DNA from: CALDTK01 sp045110575
GTDB lineage: Bacteria; Bacteroidota; Bacteroidia; Chitinophagales; Saprospiraceae
Length of the DNA stretch: 64,000 nt
Reading direction: 5' to 3'
Assembly: GCA_045110575.1 (NCBI GenBank)
Contig: JBGCGF010000065.1
Span: 19,971 to 83,970, forward strand
This document shows, piece by piece, positions 25,457 through 34,717 of this stretch; position 1 is the first letter of the stretch; each line of letters starts with the position of its first letter. A program made the translations under genes and the position numbers. The notes under the pieces are model-generated. The model was not told where the DNA came from. It made no database searches and saw only the letters and a list, made by a program, of their open reading frames with translations.

Positions 25457-28400
25457 ATGCAGTGTCATCGTCTACTCCTCCTGATCTTTTCTTTAGGTAT
25501 CAGTTCCTTTGCGTTTGCTCAAGGGACCGTTCCTGTTTCAGCTCCTTCAGATGAGCGCCCGAATAGTTACGCCATCAAGGCGGCTAAGGTGTACATCACT
25601 CCCGAGCGCATGCTCGAAAATGCAACCGTCATTATCAAAGACGGTCGTGTTGTAAATGTAGGAGTAGGGATAAAAATCCCTGCAGGTGCAGTTCAAATTG
25701 ACGCAGGAGAGAAGACGATTGTTCCTGGCTTTATCGATTTAATGAGCGACTACGGTCAGCCAGAGATCGAGAAGACGAAGAGAGATTGGAAAAATCCTCA
25801 ATATCTAACAAAGACAGACGGACCATTCAGTTGGAATCAAGCATTGAAGTCTGAGTACAATGCAGCCGCTCACTTTACGACAGATGCCGATCGCGCGGAA
25901 GCACTCCGCAAGCTTGGCTTTACGACTGTTTTGAGTCACCGTCCTGATGGTATCTCTCGAGGCTCTGCTGCCATCGTAGCCCTCGGAGATAAGTCGCCAC
26001 GGGAAACGGTGATCAAGGCAAAAGCTGCGCACCTGCTTAGTTTTTCAAAAGGATCAAGTAGCCAATTGTATCCCGGCTCATTGATGGGTATGATCTCGAT
26101 GTTGCGTCAGACGTATCTCGATGCTGATTGGTATAACACCTATGGCAAAAAGGAAGTGACTAACCTCAGCATTGAGGCATGGAGCGACCTTCAGAGCTTA
26201 CCACAAATCTTTGCAGTAGGAGATAAGTTGGAAGCATTGCGCGCGCTTACACTTGGTGACGAATTCGGTAAGCGTTACATCTTAAAAGGAGATGGAGACA
26301 CATATCAGCGTTTGGACGGCTTTCGCCAAAACGAGAAGTTTATCGTTCCGCTCACCTTCCCGGATGCGTACGATGTCATCGATCCCTACGATGCACAAAT
26401 GGCTGACTACGCCGACCTCATGCACTGGGAATTGGCTGACGCAAATGCAGTTTACCTAAAGAAGGCTGGACACCAAGTCGCGTTCACACTTGACGGCTTA
26501 GACAAAGATGAGAAGTCATTTTTCGATCGCCTCGACCGCGTCCGTGGAGCAGGTATGAGCGATTCAGAATTGCTTGCTGCCCTCACGACTACGCCAGCTG
26601 CGTACATCGGAATGCGTCAGGACCTTGGTTCACTTGAAAACAACAAGATGGCCAACCTTATCGTGCTCGATGAGTGGCCTGTAAACAAGAAGACGAAGGT
26701 TTATCAGACTTGGGTTTCAGGGCAGCCGTTCATGCTTGCACCGATAGACGAGGATGTTGCCGAAGGAGATTACCGCGTTGTCGTTGGAGACATGGCTTAC
26801 CTCATGCAGGTAGATGCTAAGGGTAAGGCTAAAATGCGCGTAAGTGGAGATTCTGCTTTTGTAGACGTTAAGCTTGATCGCTCGGTAGATCGAGTAACGA
26901 TTTCATTCCCGTCTGATACTGCGAAAGGCTCTCCTGTAATTCGCCTCGGTGGATTGGTAAAAGCACGCAAATGGTCAGGACAGGGCTATGACGCTGCTGG
27001 TAACTGGATGCCTTGGTCGGCGAAGTACGACGACACCATGCTTGTTGGTGATGCACCAAGGAAAAAAATCGGTTCCCAGGATGTAGATGCAGGTTCCCTA
27101 CACGCATTTGAACAGCTAAAAACCCAACTCGCTAAACTTCCAACATTGCCAAAGCCTTTTGCTCCTTATGGCACTTTGGTTTTGCCGAAAGGTGAATCAT
27201 TCGTTGTTCGTAATGCAACGGTCTGGACGAACGAAGCTGCGGGCATCGTCGAAAAGGCTGATGTCTATGTGGTTAATGGAAAGATCTCTGGTTTTGGCGC
27301 AAGCTTAAAAGTGCCTAAAGGCGTCACTGAAATTGACGGAACTGGAAAGCACCTTACCTCAGGTATCATTGATGAGCACTCTCACATTGCTATTTCGAGA
27401 GGCGTGAATGAAGGTTCGCAAGAGTCAACTGCAGAAGTGCGTATTGGAGACGTCGTCAATTCAGAGGACGTGAATATCTACCGTCACCTAGCAGGTGGTG
27501 TGACAGCCATCCAGCAATTGCACGGATCGGCCAACCCAATTGGCGGACAATCAGCGCTTATCAAATTGCGCTGGGGACACACTCCGGAGAAGCTTAAAAT
27601 CGCAGGTGCTGATGGTTTCATCAAGTTTGCACTTGGAGAGAACGTTAAGCAGAGTAACTGGGGTCCTACAACACGTTACCCTCAAACTCGAATGGGAGTG
27701 GAGCAGGTGTACGAAGATTACTTCACTCGTGCAGAGGCGTATCACAAAGCACGAACGAGTGGTGATAAGTCTGTACGACGTGATCTCGATCTTGAAGCAC
27801 TTGCTGAGATCGTCAACAAGAAGCGTTTTATTTCTTGTCACTCTTACCGTCAGTCTGAGATCAACATGCTCATGAAAGTGGCCGACCGTCATGGTTTCAA
27901 TGTGAATACGTTCACGCACATTCTTGAAGGCTATAAAGTGGCTGACAAAATGAAGGAGCACGGTGTTGGAGCTTCTACGTTTAGCGACTGGTGGGCGTAC
28001 AAGTTTGAGGTGTGGGATGCGATCCCTGAAAACGGTCCGATCATGCATGAGCAAGGCGTAACGGTTGCGTACAACTCTGATGATGCTGAGCTCGGTCGCC
28101 GCCTCAACCAAGAAGCTGGTAAAGCAGTGCAATACGGTGGACTTAGCGAAGAGGATGCTTGGAAGTTTGTAACGCTTAATCCAGCGAAGCTTCTTCACCT
28201 TGATGATCACATGGGGTCAATCAAAGCGGGAAAGGATGCTGATCTAGTGCTTTGGAATGCACACCCAATGAGCGTGTATGCAAGTGCAGACATGACTTGG
28301 GTAGACGGCACGCTTTACTTCGATAGAGCAGATATGAAAAAGCGTCAGCAAGCGATGCGCACCGAGCGTAATCGTTTGGCGCAAGCAATGCTAGACGAGA

Positions 28401-28474
28401 AAAATGCAGGCAAGCGCACCAAGCCCGTCGAGGGGCACGGTGGTGAGCACTATGAATGTGATTCAATTCACTAA
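25457..28474 (+). CDS. Large secreted protein with two tandem amidohydrolase domains
   Basis: 1005 residues with signal peptide (QCHRLLLLIFSLGISSFAFA). Residues 40-440 form a degenerate amidohydrolase-like domain (GFIDLMSDYGQPEIEK has no HxH). Residues about 575-970 form an intact-looking one: LTSGIIDEHSHIAISRG (metal HxH), FISCHSYRQSEINMLM, NTFTHILEGYKVADKM, VAYNSDDAELGRRLNQEAGK and GSIKAGKDADLVLWNAHPM. Probably periplasmic imidazolonepropionase/dihydroorotase-like hydrolases; substrate unknown. Partner gene at 28519. A TATCTTGG box lies 4 bp before the ATG. Confidence 0.85.
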   Translation: MQCHRLLLLIFSLGISSFAFAQGTVPVSAPSDERPNSYAIKAAKVYITPERMLENATVIIKDGRVVNVGVGIKIPAGAVQIDAGEKTIVPGFIDLMSDYGQPEIEKTKRDWKNPQYLTKTDGPFSWNQALKSEYNAAAHFTTDADRAEALRKLGFTTVLSHRPDGISRGSAAIVALGDKSPRETVIKAKAAHLLSFSKGSSSQLYPGSLMGMISMLRQTYLDADWYNTYGKKEVTNLSIEAWSDLQSLPQIFAVGDKLEALRALTLGDEFGKRYILKGDGDTYQRLDGFRQNEKFIVPLTFPDAYDVIDPYDAQMADYADLMHWELADANAVYLKKAGHQVAFTLDGLDKDEKSFFDRLDRVRGAGMSDSELLAALTTTPAAYIGMRQDLGSLENNKMANLIVLDEWPVNKKTKVYQTWVSGQPFMLAPIDEDVAEGDYRVVVGDMAYLMQVDAKGKAKMRVSGDSAFVDVKLDRSVDRVTISFPSDTAKGSPVIRLGGLVKARKWSGQGYDAAGNWMPWSAKYDDTMLVGDAPRKKIGSQDVDAGSLHAFEQLKTQLAKLPTLPKPFAPYGTLVLPKGESFVVRNATVWTNEAAGIVEKADVYVVNGKISGFGASLKVPKGVTEIDGTGKHLTSGIIDEHSHIAISRGVNEGSQESTAEVRIGDVVNSEDVNIYRHLAGGVTAIQQLHGSANPIGGQSALIKLRWGHTPEKLKIAGADGFIKFALGENVKQSNWGPTTRYPQTRMGVEQVYEDYFTRAEAYHKARTSGDKSVRRDLDLEALAEIVNKKRFISCHSYRQSEINMLMKVADRHGFNVNTFTHILEGYKVADKMKEHGVGASTFSDWWAYKFEVWDAIPENGPIMHEQGVTVAYNSDDAELGRRLNQEAGKAVQYGGLSEEDAWKFVTLNPAKLLHLDDHMGSIKAGKDADLVLWNAHPMSVYASADMTWVDGTLYFDRADMKKRQQAMRTERNRLAQAMLDEKNAGKRTKPVEGHGGEHYECDSIH

Positions 28475-28518
28475 TTCAGCTTCACTGCCACTTTTTCACC
28501 CTTAAGACAATCATCATC

Positions 28519-29802
28519 ATGCGTACGTTCTTTTTTTTAGCAATCACTCTTCTTTTCACTCAACTGCACGCGCAGTTTATTCCAGGCTCCCCACAAGCAA
28601 ATCCAATTGCGATTACCGGAGCGACAGCACACCTCGGTACAGGTGAAGCCATTGAGAATGCAGTCCTAACTTTTGCAGCAGGTAAGCTTACGTATGTAGG
28701 TGCCGTCGCTGGAGCTCCTTCGCTTGAAGGACACACCGTTATCGATGCGACTGGGAAGGATGTGTATCCAGGATTTATTGCCATGAACTCGCGGTTGGGC
28801 CTCGTCGAAATTGACGCTGTCCGAGCAACTGACGACATGCGTGAAGTTGGATACTTGAATCCCAATGCACGCTCGCTTATTGCTTTCAATACGGATTCAG
28901 AGATCATTCCTACTGTTCGCAACATTGGTGTTTTGATCGGTCAGGTAACACCAGACGGTCGTGGCCTTGCAGGTCAAAGTAGTGCCATGTCAATGGATGG
29001 CTGGAACTGGGAAGACGCAGCGATTGGCGCCGACGAAGGAATGCACCTTCACTGGCCAAGTAACTTCAGAATGACAGGCTGGTGGGCTGCACCAGGTGGC
29101 ATGAAAAAGAATGACAAGTATGCTGAGCAGACGAAAAATATTCAGCAGTACTTTGATGAGGCTAAGGCGTACTCTCAATCGGTTGGAGCGGTAGATAACC
29201 CACGATTTGCGAGCATGAAACCTGTGTTTGCAGGCAAGCGCACACTTTACATTCACGCTAGCTATGCCCGTGAAATTGAGGATGCGATTGCGTTTGCCGA
29301 TCGGTACAAGTTGAAGCCTATTTTGGTAGGCGGAGAAGATGCATACCTGCTCACAGGGCTGCTGAAGGAGAAAGGAATTTCTGTGGTCGTAGGTGATGTG
29401 CACGCGCTTCCAGAGCGTGGCGATGACCTTGTAAGTCAGCCATTCGAAACACCTGCTCAGCTTCATGCGGCTGGTATTCCAATTGCATTCAGTGTAGGTG
29501 GAGCTTGGGAGCAGCGTCGTTTGCCTCACCATGCAGGTCACGCCGTAGGTTTCGGTTTGCCATACGAGCAGGCGGTGAAAGGCCTTACGCTTACGCCTGC
29601 GACGATGATGAACATTGCAGACCGTGTCGGTAGCTTAGAAGTAGGTAAGGATGCTACGCTCTTTATCAGTGCTGGAGATGCACTTGATATGCGAACTAAC
29701 AAGCTTCAGCAAGCATGGATTGGCGGTCGTGAGGTTGACTTGCGTAGTCGTCAAACTGAGCTCGCGAAGAAGTACAAGGAGAAGTATAAGAGAGGGGAGT
29801 AG
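28519..29802 (+). CDS. Secreted amidohydrolase-like protein lacking the metal HxH
   Basis: 427 residues with signal peptide (MRTFFFLAITLLFTQLHA). Amidohydrolase fold pieces: GKDVYPGFIAMNSRLGLVEI at the position of the usual PGFID-H-H, ILVGGEDAYLLTGLLKEKGI, IAFSVGGAWEQRRLPHHAGH, LTLTPATMMNIADRVGSLEV and GKDATLFISAGDA. Because the first metal motif is absent, it may be a non-catalytic partner of the 1005-residue protein encoded 44 bp upstream. Such pairs recur in Bacteroidota genomes. Confidence 0.8.
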   Translation: MRTFFFLAITLLFTQLHAQFIPGSPQANPIAITGATAHLGTGEAIENAVLTFAAGKLTYVGAVAGAPSLEGHTVIDATGKDVYPGFIAMNSRLGLVEIDAVRATDDMREVGYLNPNARSLIAFNTDSEIIPTVRNIGVLIGQVTPDGRGLAGQSSAMSMDGWNWEDAAIGADEGMHLHWPSNFRMTGWWAAPGGMKKNDKYAEQTKNIQQYFDEAKAYSQSVGAVDNPRFASMKPVFAGKRTLYIHASYAREIEDAIAFADRYKLKPILVGGEDAYLLTGLLKEKGISVVVGDVHALPERGDDLVSQPFETPAQLHAAGIPIAFSVGGAWEQRRLPHHAGHAVGFGLPYEQAVKGLTLTPATMMNIADRVGSLEVGKDATLFISAGDALDMRTNKLQQAWIGGREVDLRSRQTELAKKYKEKYKRGE

Positions 29803-29806
29803 GGAG

Positions 29807-30607
29807 CTAGTAAAGTAAACTCTTCGGCCTCCAATCTCCTTCGCGCCAACTCTTAACTTCTTCGCTAAATCGACGAGGCGTTAGTGCTTCGAAAAACCGA
29901 TCTTCATTAAAACTACGAAAGCTATTTCCATATTTTTGGAGATAGCTTTTGTGATATTTACGATAGGCTTCTTCGCCTCCAAAGAGTGCATATAGATTCG
30001 CGTAATCGACAATACCGAACTGAGCGTTGTGGAATGAGCTGAGTAGGTATTTATCGTCGAATGTTGCTAAACGATGCTTCACATAATTTAAGCCGACGTA
30101 GGCTATAAGTCTTCTTGAGAACTCAATTCCAGGCGTGCCTTTATCGGTAAGGCCATGCAAGGTTGGGCTAATCAATAGTTGTCCTTCAAGCCCGTGTTGG
30201 TTGTTGGTACGTCTCGCAAATCCAGATAATGTGCCAGCAAAGGAGGTGTACACATAGCTTGTGTAATCCATGGCTCCTCCGAAGTATAGGTGGTCTTTCT
30301 CTGTAAAGGATTCTACGGGTCTTTTCTCAAGTTGTAGCAGAATTTCTGCCGCTGTGCGAGTCTTAACCGCGAGGTGAAAGTGGTTGCCACACAAGCAATA
30401 AGCGTGGATATGAAATAGCGTGTACAGCTTAAAGCGTATCACGTTTTTCATAAACCACATTCCTTCTTCAACTTCTTTGAAAAGTGTGCGCCCTGGAATA
30501 GCTTTTCCAATAATGTGGTAGTGTAAGCCCGGTTGCCACTCATCTTGCATAAATAAAGTCGAGACTCGCCTACCTGCATCGAGTCGCCGTGTGGGATATT
30601 CAGGCAT
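29807..30607 (-). CDS. REP-associated tyrosine transposase (RAYT)
   Basis: 266 residues, Y1_Tnp/TnpA_REP family of HUH single-strand nucleases. N-terminal STLFMQDEWQPGLHYHIIGK, then the HUH motif in YCLCGNHFHLAVKT (usual form is PNHFH; the Pro is replaced by Gly), and the helix carrying candidate tyrosines (DYTSYVYTSFAGTLSGFARR). RAYTs are domesticated transposases that process REP palindromes. A paralogue is at 36006. A perfect 27-bp inverted repeat with a REP-like loop lies 19 bp upstream. A TATCTTAA box is 4 bp before the ATG. Confidence 0.88.
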   Translation of the reverse strand: MPEYPTRRLDAGRRVSTLFMQDEWQPGLHYHIIGKAIPGRTLFKEVEEGMWFMKNVIRFKLYTLFHIHAYCLCGNHFHLAVKTRTAAEILLQLEKRPVESFTEKDHLYFGGAMDYTSYVYTSFAGTLSGFARRTNNQHGLEGQLLISPTLHGLTDKGTPGIEFSRRLIAYVGLNYVKHRLATFDDKYLLSSFHNAQFGIVDYANLYALFGGEEAYRKYHKSYLQKYGNSFRSFNEDRFFEALTPRRFSEEVKSWREGDWRPKSLLY

Positions 30608-30625
30608 GGAGTTAAGATAACCGTT

Positions 30626-30706
30626 TTCATTTTCACAGCTGATGTTCAGCCGAATGGTCGACCAAACGGTCGCCCGTTACGGCTGAACATCAGCTGTGAA
30701 AATGAA
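30626..30706. repeat. Perfect 27-bp inverted repeat with REP-like loop beside RAYT
   Basis: Arms 30626-30652 and 30680-30706 are perfect reverse complements (core CAGCTGATGTTCAGCCG / CGGCTGAACATCAGCTG). The 27-nt loop contains GGTCGACC and ACGGTCG, the hallmarks of the REP-like elements at 21074-21187. Likely substrate or relic of the adjacent RAYT. Confidence 0.85.
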
Positions 30707-30734
30707 CCCCAAGCAGTAAAGGTGTTAAAGCTTC

Positions 30735-31604
30735 CTACGGCCTAATCTTATAAATCAGCGTCCCACTAATTCGCCAAAGACGGCTGGTATTCTCACCACT
30801 TAAAAACGCAGCTCCGCTTGCCGCAAAGCCCCACGTAGGGCCTTCTGAATAATACACGGTGCCGCCAACTTGCTGGTAATTCACCCGGTACGCTTGTGGC
30901 AACTCTTCGACGTTTGGAATAAAGTCGCTTCCGCCCAATGTGCGCTGAACCTCAATCCAGGCATCTGCATAGAATGTACGCGTAGGAATACCCACGCGTA
31001 GTAATCCTGTGACGAAATCTTGCGGTTGCTCAGGCTGGTAGCCAGGTCGCGAACGTTGAATTTCTTGCAGCACGTCGAGGTCGAGTTCGTCAAATCGGTA
31101 GTTGTAGCCTAGGACGGTACTCGCAAAAAAGCCGGGCTGATTGTACTGTGCGACCAGCCTTGGCTGTACTACTTTTGCACGTTGCCCAATCGCTCCAGAA
31201 GCAACTACTTCATATTGGCTAAGGGGTAAACTGACGCCAAAAGCGCCGAGAATATCCAAGGACTTTTCCTCGTTTTCTCCCATTTTCCAGCGCTTTGCCA
31301 AGCCTTTCAAAAAGAAGCCTCCATCTTGTAAACCAGCGGTAGAAGAGGTGATCACCAACGGGATATTTGCGATCACATTGAGCTTGTCGTTGATGCCGTA
31401 GACTCCAAATGCACTAATGAGCTGACCGCTAAACGGAATCTCATACTCTGTGCCGTCACCGCCGATAAAAACATCCGCTCCAGTAGCACTTAAGCCGACT
31501 GCAATGTCTGCTTCGCCTTTTGATTTGAGATATCCATCGATTGCTCCTTGGCCAAAGAGAATCTTACTCGCACCGACAAGAAGAACTAAAATAAGTAGAC
31601 GCAT
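30735..31604 (-). CDS. Outer-membrane beta-strand protein, unknown function
   Basis: 289 residues from the ATG at 31604, which begins a signal peptide (MRLLILVLLVGASKILFG); an upstream in-frame start at 31631 is less likely. Alternating hydrophobic/aromatic strands (SAFGVYGINDKLNVIANIPL, GFFASTVLGYNYRFDELDL, LRVGIPTRTFYADAWIEVQR, LWRISGTLIYKIRP) suggest a beta-barrel with a terminal aromatic-rich strand. No specific family recognised. Divergent from the MBL hydrolase gene. Confidence 0.65.
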   Translation of the reverse strand: MRLLILVLLVGASKILFGQGAIDGYLKSKGEADIAVGLSATGADVFIGGDGTEYEIPFSGQLISAFGVYGINDKLNVIANIPLVITSSTAGLQDGGFFLKGLAKRWKMGENEEKSLDILGAFGVSLPLSQYEVVASGAIGQRAKVVQPRLVAQYNQPGFFASTVLGYNYRFDELDLDVLQEIQRSRPGYQPEQPQDFVTGLLRVGIPTRTFYADAWIEVQRTLGGSDFIPNVEELPQAYRVNYQQVGGTVYYSEGPTWGFAASGAAFLSGENTSRLWRISGTLIYKIRP

Positions 31605-31661
31605 CGTAGCAAGTACGTTGATGCTGGCCATTTGGTTGGCTCATAACATTACCTTGGCAGC

Positions 31662-32309
31662 GTGCTATACCAATTGACATTTAACGGTTTTCAAGAAAAC
31701 ACCTACATCCTCGCCAACGAAAAGGGCCAAGCTGCGGTCATTGATCCAGGTATGAGTGACACCTCTGAGTGCGAAGAATTTGATGGGTTTTTGCGAAAGC
31801 ATAACCTGACGCTTACCGCTTGCTGGCTTACCCATGCACACATTGATCATGTCCTCGGACTTGCTCATGTGTTCGAAACCTATGGCCTTCAACCGCGTGT
31901 TCATCCCGGAGAAAAAGTCGTTTACGAATCCAATCCGCAAGTTGCAGCGATGTATGGCCTGTTGTTGAGACAACTTCCAGAGCCTATTTTCGACCTCGCA
32001 GAAGGGGATGTAATTTCCTTCGGTGAGCTTTCGCTAAAACTCCTCCTCGCACCTGGTCACTCGCCTGCAAGCGTTTGCTTTTACTGCGAAAGTGAAGGAC
32101 TTTTGGTAGGTGGAGACGTCCTGTTTAGAGATTCTATCGGTCGGACAGATTTGCCAGGTGGTAATCACGAAACCTTGCTAACAAGCATCCGAGAGCAGGT
32201 TTTCACGCTTCCGAAGAACACGGTTGTTTGGCCAGGACACGGACCGGAAACCACCGTCGCCTATGAGCGAGTCAACAATCCCTTCGTGCGAGCAACCGGC
32301 GGGGTTTGA
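31662..32309 (+). CDS. Metallo-beta-lactamase fold hydrolase (glyoxalase II-like)
   Basis: 215 residues with a GTG start; a TACCTTGG box precedes it by 4 bp. Metal ligands: THAHIDH, APGHSPASVCFY, GGDVLFRDSIGRTDLPGG and WPGHGPET. Family members hydrolyse hydroxyacylglutathione-type or other thioesters in the cytoplasm. The stop overlaps the TTG start of the next gene (TTGA). Confidence 0.88.
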   Translation: MLYQLTFNGFQENTYILANEKGQAAVIDPGMSDTSECEEFDGFLRKHNLTLTACWLTHAHIDHVLGLAHVFETYGLQPRVHPGEKVVYESNPQVAAMYGLLLRQLPEPIFDLAEGDVISFGELSLKLLLAPGHSPASVCFYCESEGLLVGGDVLFRDSIGRTDLPGGNHETLLTSIREQVFTLPKNTVVWPGHGPETTVAYERVNNPFVRATGGV

Positions 32310-33163
32310 ATAAACTCCACGTTCTAGGCAAGGCAATCAATACCCTAGCACTGCTTTCGCCAAAACTTGCAGGCACCATCGCGGTGCGTCTTTTTATTCG
32401 GCCAAGGAGAATTCCTGTGCGTCCGAATGCGCAGCAATATCTTGATAAAGCCGAGCGCCTTCACGCTGAGCTTGAGCATCCTTTAGTGGGCTACAAGTGG
32501 CAAGCGAAAGGAGATGTAAAACAGCGTGTACTTCTTGTTCACGGCTGGGAGAGTCATGCCGGTCGATGGGTGCCGCTGGTGCAGCGCCTTCGCAAGAAAG
32601 GGATAGAAGTTATCGCTTTCGATGGCCCAGCAGCAGGGCAAAGTGGTGGGAAAGAGACGCCATTCAACTATTACATCGAGTGCGTTGAGGAAATTGAGCG
32701 TCAACACGGTCCTTTCGATGCCGTGGTTGGTCACAGCCTTGGAGGTGGCGTCGCGGTGCAGCTTTGTGCTCGGCTTGATGGTTCCCGAAGGCCTTCAAAG
32801 GCTGTAGTCATGGCTGCTTTCGATGAAAGTAACCATGTTTTTGATCGCTATCATGGTATGCTAGCGCTCAGCGATCGAGTGCGCAAAGCCTTTGATGCGC
32901 ACATTATACAATTAGTGAATGTTGGTCGGGAGGAGTCGTTGACGATTCAGGACTTTTCAAATCCAGCTGCCGCCAAAACCTTGTCTGACGTAGATGCACT
33001 GATCGTGCACAGTATCGACGATCCGGTAAGCCCATATCACGAAGGCGTTGCGATTCACGAAGCTTGGCCAGAAGCACAACTTGCCACCTTCGAAGACGAG
33101 TCACATCGTCTTCAAGGAAAGAACGTGTTGAGTAGTATTGTCTCCTTCTTAGCTGGCGTATAG
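32306..33163 (+). CDS. Alpha/beta hydrolase
   Basis: 285 residues starting at a TTG that overlaps the previous stop. Fold landmarks: VLLVHGWESHAGRW (oxyanion region), IAFDGPAAGQSGG, nucleophile elbow VVGHSLGGGVAV, acid LIVHSIDDPVSP and base EDESHRLQG, giving a Ser-Asp-His triad. Substrate unknown. Its 3' end overlaps the convergent VOC gene by 15 bp. It carries an exact 14-bp motif at 32353-32366 and a 2-mismatch copy at 32966. Confidence 0.87.
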   Translation: MNKLHVLGKAINTLALLSPKLAGTIAVRLFIRPRRIPVRPNAQQYLDKAERLHAELEHPLVGYKWQAKGDVKQRVLLVHGWESHAGRWVPLVQRLRKKGIEVIAFDGPAAGQSGGKETPFNYYIECVEEIERQHGPFDAVVGHSLGGGVAVQLCARLDGSRRPSKAVVMAAFDESNHVFDRYHGMLALSDRVRKAFDAHIIQLVNVGREESLTIQDFSNPAAAKTLSDVDALIVHSIDDPVSPYHEGVAIHEAWPEAQLATFEDESHRLQGKNVLSSIVSFLAGV

Positions 33164-33568
33164 CCCAGCCATGTCCTTGAATCCTTTGATTTCAATCGGA
33201 TTTCCAGAAGGGTCTTTCACAAAAACAGTCCATTGCTCACCAGGTTCCCCTTCGTATCGGAGCATCTTCGGGAATACGTATTCCGTGTCCGGTTCAGCTT
33301 CAAGACGGGTATTAACGGCTTGCCACGCAGGTAGGTCTAGCACAACGCCAAGGTGAGGCATCGGCACCTTCAATCCAGCTACGAGCCCAGTATTGGTGGT
33401 CGCAAAAGGCTCGCCTAGATGACAACTAATCTGATGACCAAAGAAGTCGAAGTCAACCCAAGTCTCAGTACTACGGCCTTCGGTACAACCGAGCACACGT
33501 GCGTAAAAGTCGCGGGTCGTGTTGAGATCGGTAACGTGAAATGCAAGATGGAAGAGATGATGACGCAT
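33149..33568 (-). CDS. VOC-family (glyoxalase/dioxygenase-like) protein
   Basis: 139 residues: FHLAFHVTDLNTTRDFYARVLGC start with the first metal His, DFDFFGHQISCHL, PHLGVVLDLPAWQAV and terminal FVKDPSGNPIEIKGF with the metal Glu; two beta-alpha-beta-beta-beta units. Reaction unknown. Divergent from the 33609 gene, 40 bp apart, each with its own box 4 bp before its ATG (TAGTTTTG at 33573-33580 here). Confidence 0.88.
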   Translation of the reverse strand: MRHHLFHLAFHVTDLNTTRDFYARVLGCTEGRSTETWVDFDFFGHQISCHLGEPFATTNTGLVAGLKVPMPHLGVVLDLPAWQAVNTRLEAEPDTEYVFPKMLRYEGEPGEQWTVFVKDPSGNPIEIKGFKDMAGLYAS

Positions 33569-33608
33569 AGCGCAAAACTACTCTCCAAACCAATGTTACC
33601 TTGCCCAC

Positions 33609-34157
33609 ATGTCCAACCTAATTAACCTAAAGCGCAAAGTTGCCGATTACCAACGTGTACTTGTCAATACAGCAGCGTATCGTAAAGCCTGGGACGACTC
33701 CCTAGGTGCTCAAATTATCACCGAGCTTAAGACGATCATGGAAGCCATCGAACTTCCTGCTACCATCGAAGAGAAGGAAGAGATCAACAACCTAGCGGCG
33801 GTAACGCTGTCTCTGGGTAACGTGAAGTCTGGCATGTCACAAGAAGTTGCCGATGGGGTAAACCGTGAGATGATCAAGCACAACGGTAGCTTGATGTACC
33901 AGCAGCTGTTTAACGGCAAAGTGATCGTCATCATTCAGTATCCGTTTATCGAGAACTACGGTCAGCCGCAGCCTCCTAAAACCATCGCCATCTATCGCCC
34001 AGAAGAGCTACGTGCTCCGTTCTTCCAACGCCACGTTGAAGAGCTCCTCACCGAGGTGACAAAATGGGAAGACTACGATGACGATGAGCCAAACCAAAAG
34101 AAGATTGGTTTCAAGCTCAACTTCGAACAACCTGACCTTACGGCTGCCGCAGAGTAA
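33609..34157 (+). CDS. Conserved cytoplasmic protein of unknown function
   Basis: 182 residues, no signal peptide or membrane segment; mixed helical (LKRKVADYQRVLVNTAAYRK, IMEAIELPATIEEKEEINNL) and beta (YQQLFNGKVIVIIQYPFI) content, acidic C-terminus. No family recognised. Six bases upstream of the DUF4442 gene, so the two are probably one operon. A TACCTTGC box precedes the ATG by 4 bp. Confidence 0.7.
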   Translation: MSNLINLKRKVADYQRVLVNTAAYRKAWDDSLGAQIITELKTIMEAIELPATIEEKEEINNLAAVTLSLGNVKSGMSQEVADGVNREMIKHNGSLMYQQLFNGKVIVIIQYPFIENYGQPQPPKTIAIYRPEELRAPFFQRHVEELLTEVTKWEDYDDDEPNQKKIGFKLNFEQPDLTAAAE

Positions 34158-34163
34158 TATCTA

Positions 34164-34706
34164 ATGGGGCTATTCAAACACGCGGGCGAATCCTGGTGGA
34201 CACGCACGTTTAGGTTCGGAATGAACTGCTATCCGATGTACTTCGGAACTGGCGGTCGTATTCAATATATCGCTTCAGACTGGCGAGAGGTGCGCCTTTC
34301 GCTAGGGCTGAATCCGTTTACCTACAACTATGTCGGGACCATCTTTGGTGGTGCCATGTTCTCTGCCAATGATCCTTTCTTGATGGTCATGCTCATGAAC
34401 GTCATGGGCAAGGACAAACACGTAGTGTGGGATAAGGCCGCTAAGATTCGTTTTCGAAAGCCCGGTACGTCTAAGCTTCATATGCACATCAAGCTCGATG
34501 ACGCATTGATCGAAGAAATTAAGACTACCGTCGCAGCAGAAAACAAATGGACGAAATGGCTCACCTTGCAATGGAAAGACAAGCACGGTGATGTTGTTGC
34601 CGAACTTGAACGTGAGCTTTATGTAGCCGATAAAGCGTGGTACAAGCAGCGTCGAAAAGAAAGAGCCCCGTTGAGCGAGGGCGGGGCTTCCGCCAAAACC
34701 ACATAA
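34164..34706 (+). CDS. DUF4442 hotdog-fold protein (putative thioesterase)
   Basis: 180 residues. The N-terminal RFGMNCYPMYFGTGGRIQYI and NYVGTIFGGAMFSANDPFLM (the V-G-x-x-F-G-G helix of hotdog proteins), then VWDKAAKIRFRKPGTS, match DUF4442, relatives of PaaI thioesterases. Substrate unknown. One-mismatch 14-bp motif at 34686-34699 in the 3' end. Confidence 0.78.
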   Translation: MGLFKHAGESWWTRTFRFGMNCYPMYFGTGGRIQYIASDWREVRLSLGLNPFTYNYVGTIFGGAMFSANDPFLMVMLMNVMGKDKHVVWDKAAKIRFRKPGTSKLHMHIKLDDALIEEIKTTVAAENKWTKWLTLQWKDKHGDVVAELERELYVADKAWYKQRRKERAPLSEGGASAKTT

Positions 34707-34717
34707 GTCAGACTAAC

